Source: Megasphaera sp. UBA1696 (lineage in GTDB: Bacteria; Bacillota; Negativicutes; Veillonellales; Megasphaeraceae). From it: a DNA stretch of 64,000 nt. A model generated the notes under the pieces. That model made no database searches. It had not been told where the DNA came from and worked only from the letters and a program-made list of their open reading frames with translations. The DNA is taken from NCBI GenBank assembly GCA_002319965.1, contig DCJQ01000024.1:62001-126000 (forward strand). Direction: 5' to 3'. The position numbers and the translations under genes are program-made. Numbering within the stretch: the stretch's first letter is position 1; each line of letters opens with the position of its first letter. Positions 18,830 to 27,956 of this stretch are shown in pieces.

Positions 18830-18902
18830 GCAGATTCCGAGTACATCCGTTATTTTTTTAGACGAGTTGTTATTGGGATTTAATTAAGGAGGAAGATTTT
18901 TT

Positions 18903-21900
18903 ATGAATAAGATCTATAAGGTCGTCTGGAGCAAGGTGAGAAATGCCTACGTCGTCGTTTCCGAACTTGCGAAACGGAATAGTAAAACGAAATCACAGCA
19001 TACGGCGCGTGTATCTCACAGCCTGCTCAGCCTGGCTGTCCTAACCAGTTTAGCCGTAGGCGGTACGCTGCTCAATCCCATGTCGGTAGAAGCAAACAAT
19101 CTCTTTGGTACAAGAAGAAATGCTACTAATGATACCACATCGGTAGGTGGTAATAACCTGTCGGTAGCTGATGGTGCCGGTGCCGTTGCTGTAGGTACAG
19201 CTACTGCTACCGGTGAGGATGCCCTTGCTGTTGGTAAAGACGCATCGGCTACCGGTACAGATACGATTGCTATCGGTGGTGCTACAGCGGCCATTAATTA
19301 CTCAATTGCAATGGGCGATGGTGCTATCGCCGGTGGTACTTATTCAGTCGGCGGCGTAACCCAAAGCGGTGCCAATGCCGTTGCTATTGGTAAATCGGCC
19401 TTAGCCTACGGCATCAATGATGTCGTAATCGGTGCTAATCAGACTGCTATTGCTCCGACCGAAACTGCAAAGGAAGATACGCCTGAGGGAACGGGCCTCA
19501 GCTCAGCTCTTGGTGGCCGTGTCATGATTGGTCATGACAACATTGCTTATGGGCGTGCAGGAAATTCGGTTATTCTAGGTTCAAATAACCGATCGAATGC
19601 TATTCATGGTATTGCCATCGGTCAGAATGCGTATGCCGGCCAACCTGATGGGAGTACGCTTGCCTATGAAAATACTATGTCCATCGGTACTAACACTCGT
19701 TCATACTCTACGGACGCTATCGCTATTGGTAATAATGCGGTTGCCGGTAATACCGATACTAGCAGAACTTCGTATGACGGTAATGGCCTAGCTGCAGCTG
19801 CCATAGGTTCAGCGGCTAAAGCAACTTCGTATCATACGGTAGCCATTGGCGCTACAAGCCAGGCGACGGATATCAGCGCTACCGCTGTCGGTGATGCCGC
19901 CATTGCAAGTGCTGTTAGTACTACTGCCGTAGGTAACAGTGCTCAGGCTACGTCCATAGGTTCCCTTGCTGCCGGGGCAGCTGCAACTGCCAGCGATCAA
20001 TATACTATAGCTGTAGGTAATAGTGCTAAGGCAACGGCTTTACGCTCCATGGCTGTAGGTTATGGTGCTGTGGCTAATGCCGGTGGTGCCCTTGCATTAG
20101 GTCGAACAGCTCAAGCTACAAGTACCTACGCTATGGCACAAGGTTACGAAACTACGGCTAGTGGTGCTAGTTCTCTGGCTGTTGGTTATCAAACTACTGC
20201 ATCTGGCACAAGAAGTATTGCTATTGGTCGATCGGCTGCTTCTGGTGTTGCAAGTACCGGACAAGATACGATTGCTATTGGTTCATATGCTAGTACACAG
20301 GCTGCAAATGCAATAGCTATAGGTAATACAGCAACCACCGATTCATCGGCAACCGGATCTATAGCGATTGGTAATACGGCAACTGCAAATGTTGCGAACA
20401 GCGTGGCTATCGGTTCCGGTTCTTCTACTACTCGTGCAACGGATACGACCAGTCAAGGTTGGAATAATCAGGACAGCACATGGAGCAGTTGGCTTTCTAC
20501 AAAAGGTAATGCCGGTACAACCAGTGGCGGTGTCTGGAATAGTACAGCCGGTGTTGTTTCCATCGGTACTGACGGGGCCAGCGGTACTGCGACAACGCGT
20601 AAACTTACTGGTTTAGCGGCCGGTCAGTATGATACGGATGCCGTAAATATGAAACAGTGGACCAATACCATGCTGGCTACTACCGGTGATTTCAAGGACA
20701 GCAGCTATAGTACAACCTATGGGTCTGACGGAACACCGCGTACGGTTACTAAGCTTTTAAATCAATCCTTGAAGATTACCGGCGGTGTCGACAATACTCT
20801 GTACTATCAGTCTGATTTTGCGGCTCAACCTAATATCGGGGCTATTATCAGTGATAATACGGTAACCCTTCGTTTGAATAAAACACTTCGTGGCTTGGAA
20901 ACGATATATTTAACAAATCCTACTACGGGCAATGGGACAACGCTTAGTGGTAATGGCGTTACTATCAGACCTAAATCCGGTAGTAATGTAACCTTGACTA
21001 CGGCAGGCCTCAATAACGGCGGCAACAAGATTACCAACGTGGCTACCGGTACGGCCGGCACCGACGGTGTTAACGTAGACCAATTGAATAAGGCCATTGC
21101 CGGTGTCAGCACCGGATCCGGTACAACGACTACAGTTACTGTTGAAGGCGGTACGGCAGCCGGTACAAGTGGTACATATACAGGCAATAACTTGCAGCTT
21201 ACGTCCACGACCGGAACCGGTACAGCGACGTATGACTTGAAACTGGCCGATAACGTAACCTTAGGCAGCACCGGTACCAGTGGTACGGACGGCTCCCTTA
21301 CGGTGAACGGCAAAGACGGTGAATCCATTGCTATTAACGGCTCGGACGGCTCTATTGCCTTGACCGGTGCAGACGGTTCTACTGCTACTATTGCGGCCGG
21401 TACTGCAGCTAACGATGTAAACGGCACTTCTGTGAACCGTATCACTGTAGGCAATCAGACTGTAGCAACCTTGAATGACGGTATGGTATATACCGGTGAT
21501 ACAGGTTCTGCGGCCGTTAAGTTAAATAAAACGGTGAATATTGTTGGTGGTGAAACTGATTCATCCAAACTATCTACGGACAATAATATTGGTATTGTGG
21601 CCACTCAAGATGGCGATAATGGCAAATTAACCGTCCGTTTGGCTAAAGATATTACCGGCCTCAATACTGTAGAAGCCGGCGATGCTGTAATTGGTAATCA
21701 AGGTGTAACTACAGCCGGTAATGTTGCCCAGGACGGCAGCTATGTGACCGGATTGGATAACACGACTTGGAATGTGACAAATCCTGACATCGTAACCGGT
21801 CGTGCAGCGACGGAAGATCAGCTGAAAACTGTAAGTGATGCAGTGGTTGCTGTTACTGACGGCACCAGCGAAAATGCAACGGGCGGTTTTGGCTTGACCG

Positions 21901-24900
21901 ACGACAGCGGCACCGCTGTTAAGCAGGACCTGGGCAAAACAATTCAGATTGCCGGTGACGGTAATGTTACAACCACTGCCGGAGACGGTAAAATTACTGT
22001 TGGTTTGAGCAATACTGTTGCTCTTGGCGACAAAGGTACTACCGATGGATCTATGACTGTCAATGGTGCCGATGGTTCTTCCGTTGCAATTAATGGCTCG
22101 AACGGTTCTATCGTAATGAACACAGCTGATGGTTCCCCTGTAACCATTCAGGCAGGAACCAGTGCTAACGACGTAACCGGATCGCCGATTAACCGTATCA
22201 CTGTAGGTGGACAGACTGTGGCCACCATGAACGACGGCATGAAATACGGCGGTGACTTCGGTACGGTTTCCAATGTAAAACTCAACAATCAAGTAGATGT
22301 AAAAGGTGAAGCGACTACGGAAGCTGACCTGACTTCCGGTAACATTGGCGTTGTTTCCAGCCAGGCTGGCGACAATGGTCTCTTAGTCGTGAAATTGAAT
22401 AAAGACATCGACTTAGGCTCGACTGGTTCCTTAACAACAGGTGCTACTGTTATTAATAATACCGGCGTAACCATTGCACCTGCTGCTTCCGACGGCAAAC
22501 CTGTGACCTTAACCAATACTGGCCTCGATAATGGTGGTAATAAGATTACCAACGTTGCAACCGGTACGGATGGCACGGATGCTGTCAATGTCGATCAGTT
22601 GACCAAGGCCATTGCAGGCGTAAGCTCTGGTGAAGGCAGCAAAACGAACCTTACTGTTGAAGGCGGCACTGTAGCCGGAACAGGCGGGAACTATACAGGC
22701 AGCAACTTGCAGATTACTGAAAAAACAGAAACGACCGGGGCTACGACTTATGACGTGAAATTGGCCGATAACATTACCTTAGGTAGTGCAGCCGACAGTG
22801 CAGCTGGCACAGAAGGGACAGACAGCTCCATTACCGTAAATGGTAAAGACGGTTCTTTCGTAGCTGTTAACGGTGCCGATGGCTCTATTACCGCGAAAGG
22901 TACCGACGGTTCTGCCGTGGCTATCAATGGTGTCGACGGCTCTATCGGTTTGACCGGTTCCAACGGTACGACCACTACGATTAAAGGCGGCACCAGTGCC
23001 AATGACGTAAACGGAAATGCTGTTGATCGTATTTCCGTAGGCGACCAGACCGTTGCTACTTTGAATGACGGTATGGTATACACTGGTGACACCGGTTCTG
23101 CCGCCGTCAAACTCAACAAGACTGTCAATATCGTTGGCGGAGAAACGGATACTTCCAAATTATCTACGGACAATAACATCGGCATTGTTGCGGCTCAAGA
23201 CGGCGACAATGGCAAATTGACCGTTCGCCTGGCCAAAGATATTACAGGCTTGAATACGGTCACAGCCGGCGATGCGACTATCGGTACGCAGACAGAAACC
23301 ACGGCTGGTGGCGTTGCTCAAACAGGCAGCTATGTGACCGGATTGGATAACACGACTTGGAATGTGACAAATCCTGACATCGTAACCGGCCGGGCAGCGA
23401 CGGAAGATCAGCTGAAGACCGTAAGTGATGCAGTGGTTGCTGTTACTGATGGTACCAGTGCTAATGCAACAGGTGGTTTCGGCTTGACCGACGACAGCGG
23501 AACCGCTGTTAAGCAGGACCTGGGCAAGACGATTCAGATTGCCGGTGACGGTAATGTTACGACAACCGCTTCAGACGGTAAAATTACTGTTGGTTTGAGT
23601 AATACTGTTGCTCTTGGCGACAAAGGTACTACCGATGGTTCTATGACTGTCAATGGTGCCGACGGCTCTTCCGTTGCAATTAATGGCTCTAACGGTTCTA
23701 TCGTAATGAACACGGCCGATGGTTCCCCGGTAACCATTCAAGCCGGCTCCAGCGTCAATGACGTAACCGGCTCCCCGGTTAACCGTATCACTGTAGGTGG
23801 ACAGAGTGTGGCCACCATGAACGACGGCATGAAATACGGCGGCGACTTCGGTACCGTTTCCAATGTCAAATTGAATAATCAAGTTGATGTGAAAGGCGAA
23901 GCCACGACAGAAGCTGACCTCACGACGGGCAACATCGGCGTCGTATCCAGCCAGGCCGGCGACAACGGTCTGCTGACGGTTAAACTCAATAAAGACATCA
24001 ACTTAGGCTCCACCGGTTCCTTGACCTTTGGCAGCGGCGATAATAGGGTAAGCCTTTCTAACGGCGGCCTCAATAACGGCGGCAATAAGATTACCAATGT
24101 TGCAACCGGTACAGATGGTACGGACGCTGTTAACGTGGATCAGTTGACCAAGGCCATCGCAGGTGTAAGTGCCGGTGAAGGCAGCAAGACGAACCTTACG
24201 GTTGAAGGCGGCACAGCAGCCGGAACAGGTGGTAACTATACAGGCAGCAACCTGCAGATTACTGAAAAAACAGAAACGACCGGTGCTACGACTTATGACG
24301 TAAAACTGGCTGATAACCTTACCTTAGGCAGTGCAGCCGACAGTGCAGCCGGCACAGAAGGGACAGACAGCTCCATTACCGTAAATGGTAAAGACGGTTC
24401 TGCCGTGGCTATTAACGGTGCTGACGGCTCTATCGCTTTGAATACGGCTGACGGTTCGCCGGTTACGATCCAAGCCGGAACGAGTGCTAATAACTTAGCC
24501 GGTAATCCTGTTGATCGTATTACTGTAGGTGGTCAAACTGTGGCCACTATGAGCGACGGCCTTAAATTTGCCGGCGATGACGGTCAGAGTGATACAACCA
24601 AAATTATTCCTAAGACACTTAATGAAAAATTAGATATTGTTGGCGGTGCTGAAGGCGAATTGACGGACAAAAATATTGGTGTCAACAACGTTAACGGCCA
24701 ATTAAAAGTTCAGTTAGTCAAAGACGTCGACCTTGGCTCGACCGGTTCCTTAACTCTGGGGAATACCGTAGTCAATAACAATGGCATTACCATTACCCCG
24801 GCTACGGGCAATCCGGTATCCTTGACCGGTTCCGGTCTCGATAACGGCAACAATGTCATCAGTAATGTGGCTACCGGTGTTAAAGGCACCGATGCTGTCA

Positions 24901-27869
24901 ATGTCGATCAGTTGACAAAAGCGATTCAGGAGGTCAACGCCGGTGAAGGCAGCAAGACGCACCTTACGGTTGAAGGCGGCACTGCAGCCGGAACCGATGG
25001 CAACTATGCGGGCAGTAACTTGCAGGTAGCCGAAAAGACAGAAACTAATGGCTCTACGACTTATGACGTGAAACTGGCTGATAACCTTACTTTAGGTAGT
25101 GCAGGTACAGACGGCGTTGATGGTTCTGTTACAGTTAACGGCAAGGACGGCTCTTCCGTAGCCGTTAATGGTGCCGATGGTTCTATCACCGCGAAAGGTA
25201 CCGACGGTTCTGCCGTGGCTATCAATGGTGCTGACGGCTCTATCGGCTTGACCGGTTCCAACGGTACGACCACTACCATTAAAGGCGGTACCAGTGCCAA
25301 TGACGTAAACGGCAATGCCGTCGATCGTATCACTGTAGGCGACCAGACCGTTGCTACTTTGAATGACGGCATGGTATATACCGGCGATACCGGCTCTGCT
25401 GCCGTCAAATTGAATAAGACCGTCAATATCGTTGGCGGTGAAACAGATTCCTCTAAATTATCTACGGACAATAACATCGGCATTGTTGCTGCACAAGACG
25501 GCGACAATGGTAAATTGACCGTTCGTTTGGCGAAAGATATTACCGGTTTGAATACGGTAACAGCCGGCGATGCGACTATCGGTACTCAGACAGAAACTAC
25601 GGCTAGTGGTGTTGCTCAAACGGGCAGCTATGTAACCGGGTTAGACAATACCGAATGGAATGTGGCTAATCCTGATATCGTAACCGGTCGTGCAGCTACG
25701 GAAGATCAGTTGAAGACCGTAAGCGATGCCGTCACTGCCGTTTCTGACGGCACCAGTGCAAACGCAACCGGTGGCTTTGGCCTCGCTGACGGCAGCGGCA
25801 CAACGGTTAAGCAGGACCTCGGCAAGACGATTACCGTTAAAGGCGGCGTCACCGACGGAACGGCTACGACCGAAAATCCGACTGGTACGTCTAACATCAC
25901 GACAACCGTTAAAGACGGAGCCCTTGAAGTCAGCCTGAATAAGGATCTCGACTTAGGCTCGACCGGTTCGGTAACCACCGGCAATACGGTCATCAACAAT
26001 GACGGCGTAAAAGTTGGCGACACAGCCCTTACCAGCGGTGGCTTGACCATCACTAACGGTCCGTCTGTCACAACCGGCGGCATCGATGGCGGCAGCAAAC
26101 AGATTACCAACGTAGCCAGCGGCTCTGACGGTGTCGACGCTAACGGTAACCCGACGTACAACAATCTCACCAATGGTGCCAATATCGGTGACATTAAAAA
26201 TATTACCGATGCGGCTAAAACCGAATTAACCAATGATGGCTTGAATTTCACGGCCGATAGCGGTGATTCCGTACATCGTAACTTAGGTGAAACCTTAAAC
26301 ATTGCCGGTGACGGCAACATCACGACTACCAGTGATGCAACCAACGGTAAAATCACCGTAGGCTTGAATAATACGATTGCCCTTGGTGAAAAGGCAAGTG
26401 AAGACGGCACTAATGAAGGCGCAGACAGCTCTATTACGGTTAGTGGTAAAGACGGCTCGGCTGTAGCTATTAACGGTGCTGACGGCTCTATCGCCCTCAA
26501 TACAGGTTCCGGCTCGTCGATTATCATTCAAGCCGGCTCCAGCGTCAATGACGTAACCGGTAGTCCTGTTAACCGCATTACCGTAGGTGGTCAAACCGTA
26601 GCGACTATGAATGACGGCATGAAATACGGCGGTGACTTCGGTACTGTTTCCAATGTCAAATTGAATAATCAAGTGGATGTCAAGGGCGAAGCCACGACAG
26701 AAGCGAACCTGACGACGGGCAACATCGGTGTCGTATCCAGCCAGGCTGGCAATAACGGTCTGTTAACGGTTAAGCTCAATAAAGACATCAACTTAGGTGA
26801 AAAAGGCTCGGTAACTACAGGCAACACCGTTGTTAATAACAGCGGTTTAACCATCACTAATGGTCCGTCTGTTACAACCGGCGGTATTAGTGCAGGCGGT
26901 AAAAAGATTACCGATGTGGCTACCGGTACAGATGGTACTGATGCGGTTAACGTAGCTCAGTTGGAAGATAGAATCAGCAAGATAACGATTGGCGAATCAA
27001 AAACAACCGAAGTTACAGTTGAAGGTGGTACGGCTGCACCGACTGATGGAACCTATGCGGGGGACAACCTGCAGGTGAAAGCAGGGGCGACAGCCAATGG
27101 TTCACCGACCTATGATGTGAAACTTGCTGATAAGATTACTTTAGGCAGTGCTGCTGACAGTGCAGCCGGCACAACCGGTACCGATGGCTCTATTACGCTG
27201 AACGGTGCCAGCGGCTCCTCCGTAGCTGTCAACGGTGCTGATGGTTCGGTTACCGCTAAAGGCACAGACGGCTCGGCCGTAGCTATTAATGGCTCCAACG
27301 GCTCTATCGTACTCAATACCGGTTCCGGTTCGCCGGTAACCATCCAAGCCGGCGCCAGTGCCGATAACTTAGCCGGTACATCTGTTGACCGTATTTCTGT
27401 AGGCGGCCAGACGGTTGCCACTATGAGCGACGGTCTGAAATACGCCGGTGATGACGGCCAGACCGACACGACGAAAGTCATTGCGAAGAACCTCAACGAA
27501 CAGCTCGATATCGTTGGCGGTGCTGATGCAACTAAGCTGACGGACAATAACATTGGCGTCAACAACGTTAACGGCCAGTTAAAAGTCCAGTTGGTCAAAG
27601 ACATCAACTTAGGCGATACCGGTTCTGTAACCGTCGGTACGGCAGTCTTGGGGAACCAGACTGTAACCACGGCTGGCGGTGTATCTCAGACAGGAACCTA
27701 CTTAACAGGTTTAGGAAATACAGCCTGGGATACGTCGAATCCGGATGCCGTAACGGGTCGAGCTGCCACGGAAGATCAGCTCAAAGCGGTCAACGATAAG
27801 GTGAATGCCATTTCGACCGGTACCGGTGCCTTCGGCTTGACTGATGATAGTGGAACCAAAGTTACATAA
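18903..27869 (+). CDS. Trimeric autotransporter adhesin, N-terminal piece (signal, head, first stalk)
   Basis: 2,988 aa. An extended signal peptide region (ESPR, MNKIYKVVWSKVRNAYVVVS) and a hydrophobic core at about 41-56 end near SVEA|NN (64/65), so it enters the Sec pathway as type Vc secretion proteins do. Residues about 80-530 are YadA-head repeats of roughly 14 residues (AVGKDA, AIGNTA types). A neck-like motif follows at about 565-585 (GLAAGQYDTDAVNMKQW), then a long Gly/Thr/Asp/Asn-rich stalk with recurring necks (ITNVATGTDGTDAVNVDQL). The ATG has a good AAGGAGGAAG site. Without the downstream anchor this piece would be exported but not displayed. Confidence 0.88.
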   Translation: MNKIYKVVWSKVRNAYVVVSELAKRNSKTKSQHTARVSHSLLSLAVLTSLAVGGTLLNPMSVEANNLFGTRRNATNDTTSVGGNNLSVADGAGAVAVGTATATGEDALAVGKDASATGTDTIAIGGATAAINYSIAMGDGAIAGGTYSVGGVTQSGANAVAIGKSALAYGINDVVIGANQTAIAPTETAKEDTPEGTGLSSALGGRVMIGHDNIAYGRAGNSVILGSNNRSNAIHGIAIGQNAYAGQPDGSTLAYENTMSIGTNTRSYSTDAIAIGNNAVAGNTDTSRTSYDGNGLAAAAIGSAAKATSYHTVAIGATSQATDISATAVGDAAIASAVSTTAVGNSAQATSIGSLAAGAAATASDQYTIAVGNSAKATALRSMAVGYGAVANAGGALALGRTAQATSTYAMAQGYETTASGASSLAVGYQTTASGTRSIAIGRSAASGVASTGQDTIAIGSYASTQAANAIAIGNTATTDSSATGSIAIGNTATANVANSVAIGSGSSTTRATDTTSQGWNNQDSTWSSWLSTKGNAGTTSGGVWNSTAGVVSIGTDGASGTATTRKLTGLAAGQYDTDAVNMKQWTNTMLATTGDFKDSSYSTTYGSDGTPRTVTKLLNQSLKITGGVDNTLYYQSDFAAQPNIGAIISDNTVTLRLNKTLRGLETIYLTNPTTGNGTTLSGNGVTIRPKSGSNVTLTTAGLNNGGNKITNVATGTAGTDGVNVDQLNKAIAGVSTGSGTTTTVTVEGGTAAGTSGTYTGNNLQLTSTTGTGTATYDLKLADNVTLGSTGTSGTDGSLTVNGKDGESIAINGSDGSIALTGADGSTATIAAGTAANDVNGTSVNRITVGNQTVATLNDGMVYTGDTGSAAVKLNKTVNIVGGETDSSKLSTDNNIGIVATQDGDNGKLTVRLAKDITGLNTVEAGDAVIGNQGVTTAGNVAQDGSYVTGLDNTTWNVTNPDIVTGRAATEDQLKTVSDAVVAVTDGTSENATGGFGLTDDSGTAVKQDLGKTIQIAGDGNVTTTAGDGKITVGLSNTVALGDKGTTDGSMTVNGADGSSVAINGSNGSIVMNTADGSPVTIQAGTSANDVTGSPINRITVGGQTVATMNDGMKYGGDFGTVSNVKLNNQVDVKGEATTEADLTSGNIGVVSSQAGDNGLLVVKLNKDIDLGSTGSLTTGATVINNTGVTIAPAASDGKPVTLTNTGLDNGGNKITNVATGTDGTDAVNVDQLTKAIAGVSSGEGSKTNLTVEGGTVAGTGGNYTGSNLQITEKTETTGATTYDVKLADNITLGSAADSAAGTEGTDSSITVNGKDGSFVAVNGADGSITAKGTDGSAVAINGVDGSIGLTGSNGTTTTIKGGTSANDVNGNAVDRISVGDQTVATLNDGMVYTGDTGSAAVKLNKTVNIVGGETDTSKLSTDNNIGIVAAQDGDNGKLTVRLAKDITGLNTVTAGDATIGTQTETTAGGVAQTGSYVTGLDNTTWNVTNPDIVTGRAATEDQLKTVSDAVVAVTDGTSANATGGFGLTDDSGTAVKQDLGKTIQIAGDGNVTTTASDGKITVGLSNTVALGDKGTTDGSMTVNGADGSSVAINGSNGSIVMNTADGSPVTIQAGSSVNDVTGSPVNRITVGGQSVATMNDGMKYGGDFGTVSNVKLNNQVDVKGEATTEADLTTGNIGVVSSQAGDNGLLTVKLNKDINLGSTGSLTFGSGDNRVSLSNGGLNNGGNKITNVATGTDGTDAVNVDQLTKAIAGVSAGEGSKTNLTVEGGTAAGTGGNYTGSNLQITEKTETTGATTYDVKLADNLTLGSAADSAAGTEGTDSSITVNGKDGSAVAINGADGSIALNTADGSPVTIQAGTSANNLAGNPVDRITVGGQTVATMSDGLKFAGDDGQSDTTKIIPKTLNEKLDIVGGAEGELTDKNIGVNNVNGQLKVQLVKDVDLGSTGSLTLGNTVVNNNGITITPATGNPVSLTGSGLDNGNNVISNVATGVKGTDAVNVDQLTKAIQEVNAGEGSKTHLTVEGGTAAGTDGNYAGSNLQVAEKTETNGSTTYDVKLADNLTLGSAGTDGVDGSVTVNGKDGSSVAVNGADGSITAKGTDGSAVAINGADGSIGLTGSNGTTTTIKGGTSANDVNGNAVDRITVGDQTVATLNDGMVYTGDTGSAAVKLNKTVNIVGGETDSSKLSTDNNIGIVAAQDGDNGKLTVRLAKDITGLNTVTAGDATIGTQTETTASGVAQTGSYVTGLDNTEWNVANPDIVTGRAATEDQLKTVSDAVTAVSDGTSANATGGFGLADGSGTTVKQDLGKTITVKGGVTDGTATTENPTGTSNITTTVKDGALEVSLNKDLDLGSTGSVTTGNTVINNDGVKVGDTALTSGGLTITNGPSVTTGGIDGGSKQITNVASGSDGVDANGNPTYNNLTNGANIGDIKNITDAAKTELTNDGLNFTADSGDSVHRNLGETLNIAGDGNITTTSDATNGKITVGLNNTIALGEKASEDGTNEGADSSITVSGKDGSAVAINGADGSIALNTGSGSSIIIQAGSSVNDVTGSPVNRITVGGQTVATMNDGMKYGGDFGTVSNVKLNNQVDVKGEATTEANLTTGNIGVVSSQAGNNGLLTVKLNKDINLGEKGSVTTGNTVVNNSGLTITNGPSVTTGGISAGGKKITDVATGTDGTDAVNVAQLEDRISKITIGESKTTEVTVEGGTAAPTDGTYAGDNLQVKAGATANGSPTYDVKLADKITLGSAADSAAGTTGTDGSITLNGASGSSVAVNGADGSVTAKGTDGSAVAINGSNGSIVLNTGSGSPVTIQAGASADNLAGTSVDRISVGGQTVATMSDGLKYAGDDGQTDTTKVIAKNLNEQLDIVGGADATKLTDNNIGVNNVNGQLKVQLVKDINLGDTGSVTVGTAVLGNQTVTTAGGVSQTGTYLTGLGNTAWDTSNPDAVTGRAATEDQLKAVNDKVNAISTGTGAFGLTDDSGTKVT
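19150..20600 (+). repeat. YadA-type head repeats
   Basis: Degenerate repeats of about 14 codons with the core [SA]-[VI]-A-[VI]-G-x-x-A-x-A, about 30 copies, forming the predicted left-handed parallel beta-roll head. Codons vary between copies, so they are old relative to the stalk repeats. Confidence 0.8.
21030..27860 (+). repeat. Long stalk repeats, first piece of the adhesin
   Basis: Several copies of modules of roughly 500-800 codons. Two copies (about 21471-22420 and 23061-24010) are offset by exactly 1,590 bp over some 950 bp and are nearly identical at the nucleotide level. Interchangeable modules include TGDTGSAAVKLNKTVNIVGG, YGGDFGTVSNVKLNNQVDVK and LNEQLDIVGGAD types, each followed by a NIG-V segment. 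Modules start with neck motifs ITNVATGTDGTDAVNVDQL. Confidence 0.85.
27867..27869 (+). other. In-frame TAA interrupting the adhesin
   Basis: Codon 2989 of the long frame. Parallel repeats have CAG/CAA (Gln) or equivalent at this place (GTAVKQDLGKTIQ), so one C-to-T change from CAA would create it. No frameshift, insertion element or slippery tract is next to it. Confidence 0.85.
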
Positions 27870-27956
27870 AGCCTTGGCGAAACGATTCAAGTCGCCGGTG
27901 ACGGTCAGAATATTACGACCACAGCCGATGCTGAAAACGGTAAGATTACCGTAGGC

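Larger units (their letters stand above)
18081..18902 (+). other. AT-rich intergenic region and leader of the giant adhesin
   Basis: About 820 bases with no convincing gene and visibly lower GC than the flanks. A second terminator-like hairpin lies at 18212-18246 (AACCATCCGATAT arm, perfect stem, six T). Possible promoters: TTGGTA 18323-18328 with TATACT 18345-18350, and TTGACA 18794-18799 with a weak -10. The last 190 bases contain nested inverted repeats: TGATTTGTG 18715-18723 with CACAAATCA 18785-18793 enclosing ACGGT/ACCGT, and CCTGACA/TGTCAGG at 18803-18829. A 21-codon ORF (MDKLCPDYCPEYLKQTLGVKI) at about 18133-18198 has no ribosome-binding site and I do not call it. Confidence 0.6.
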
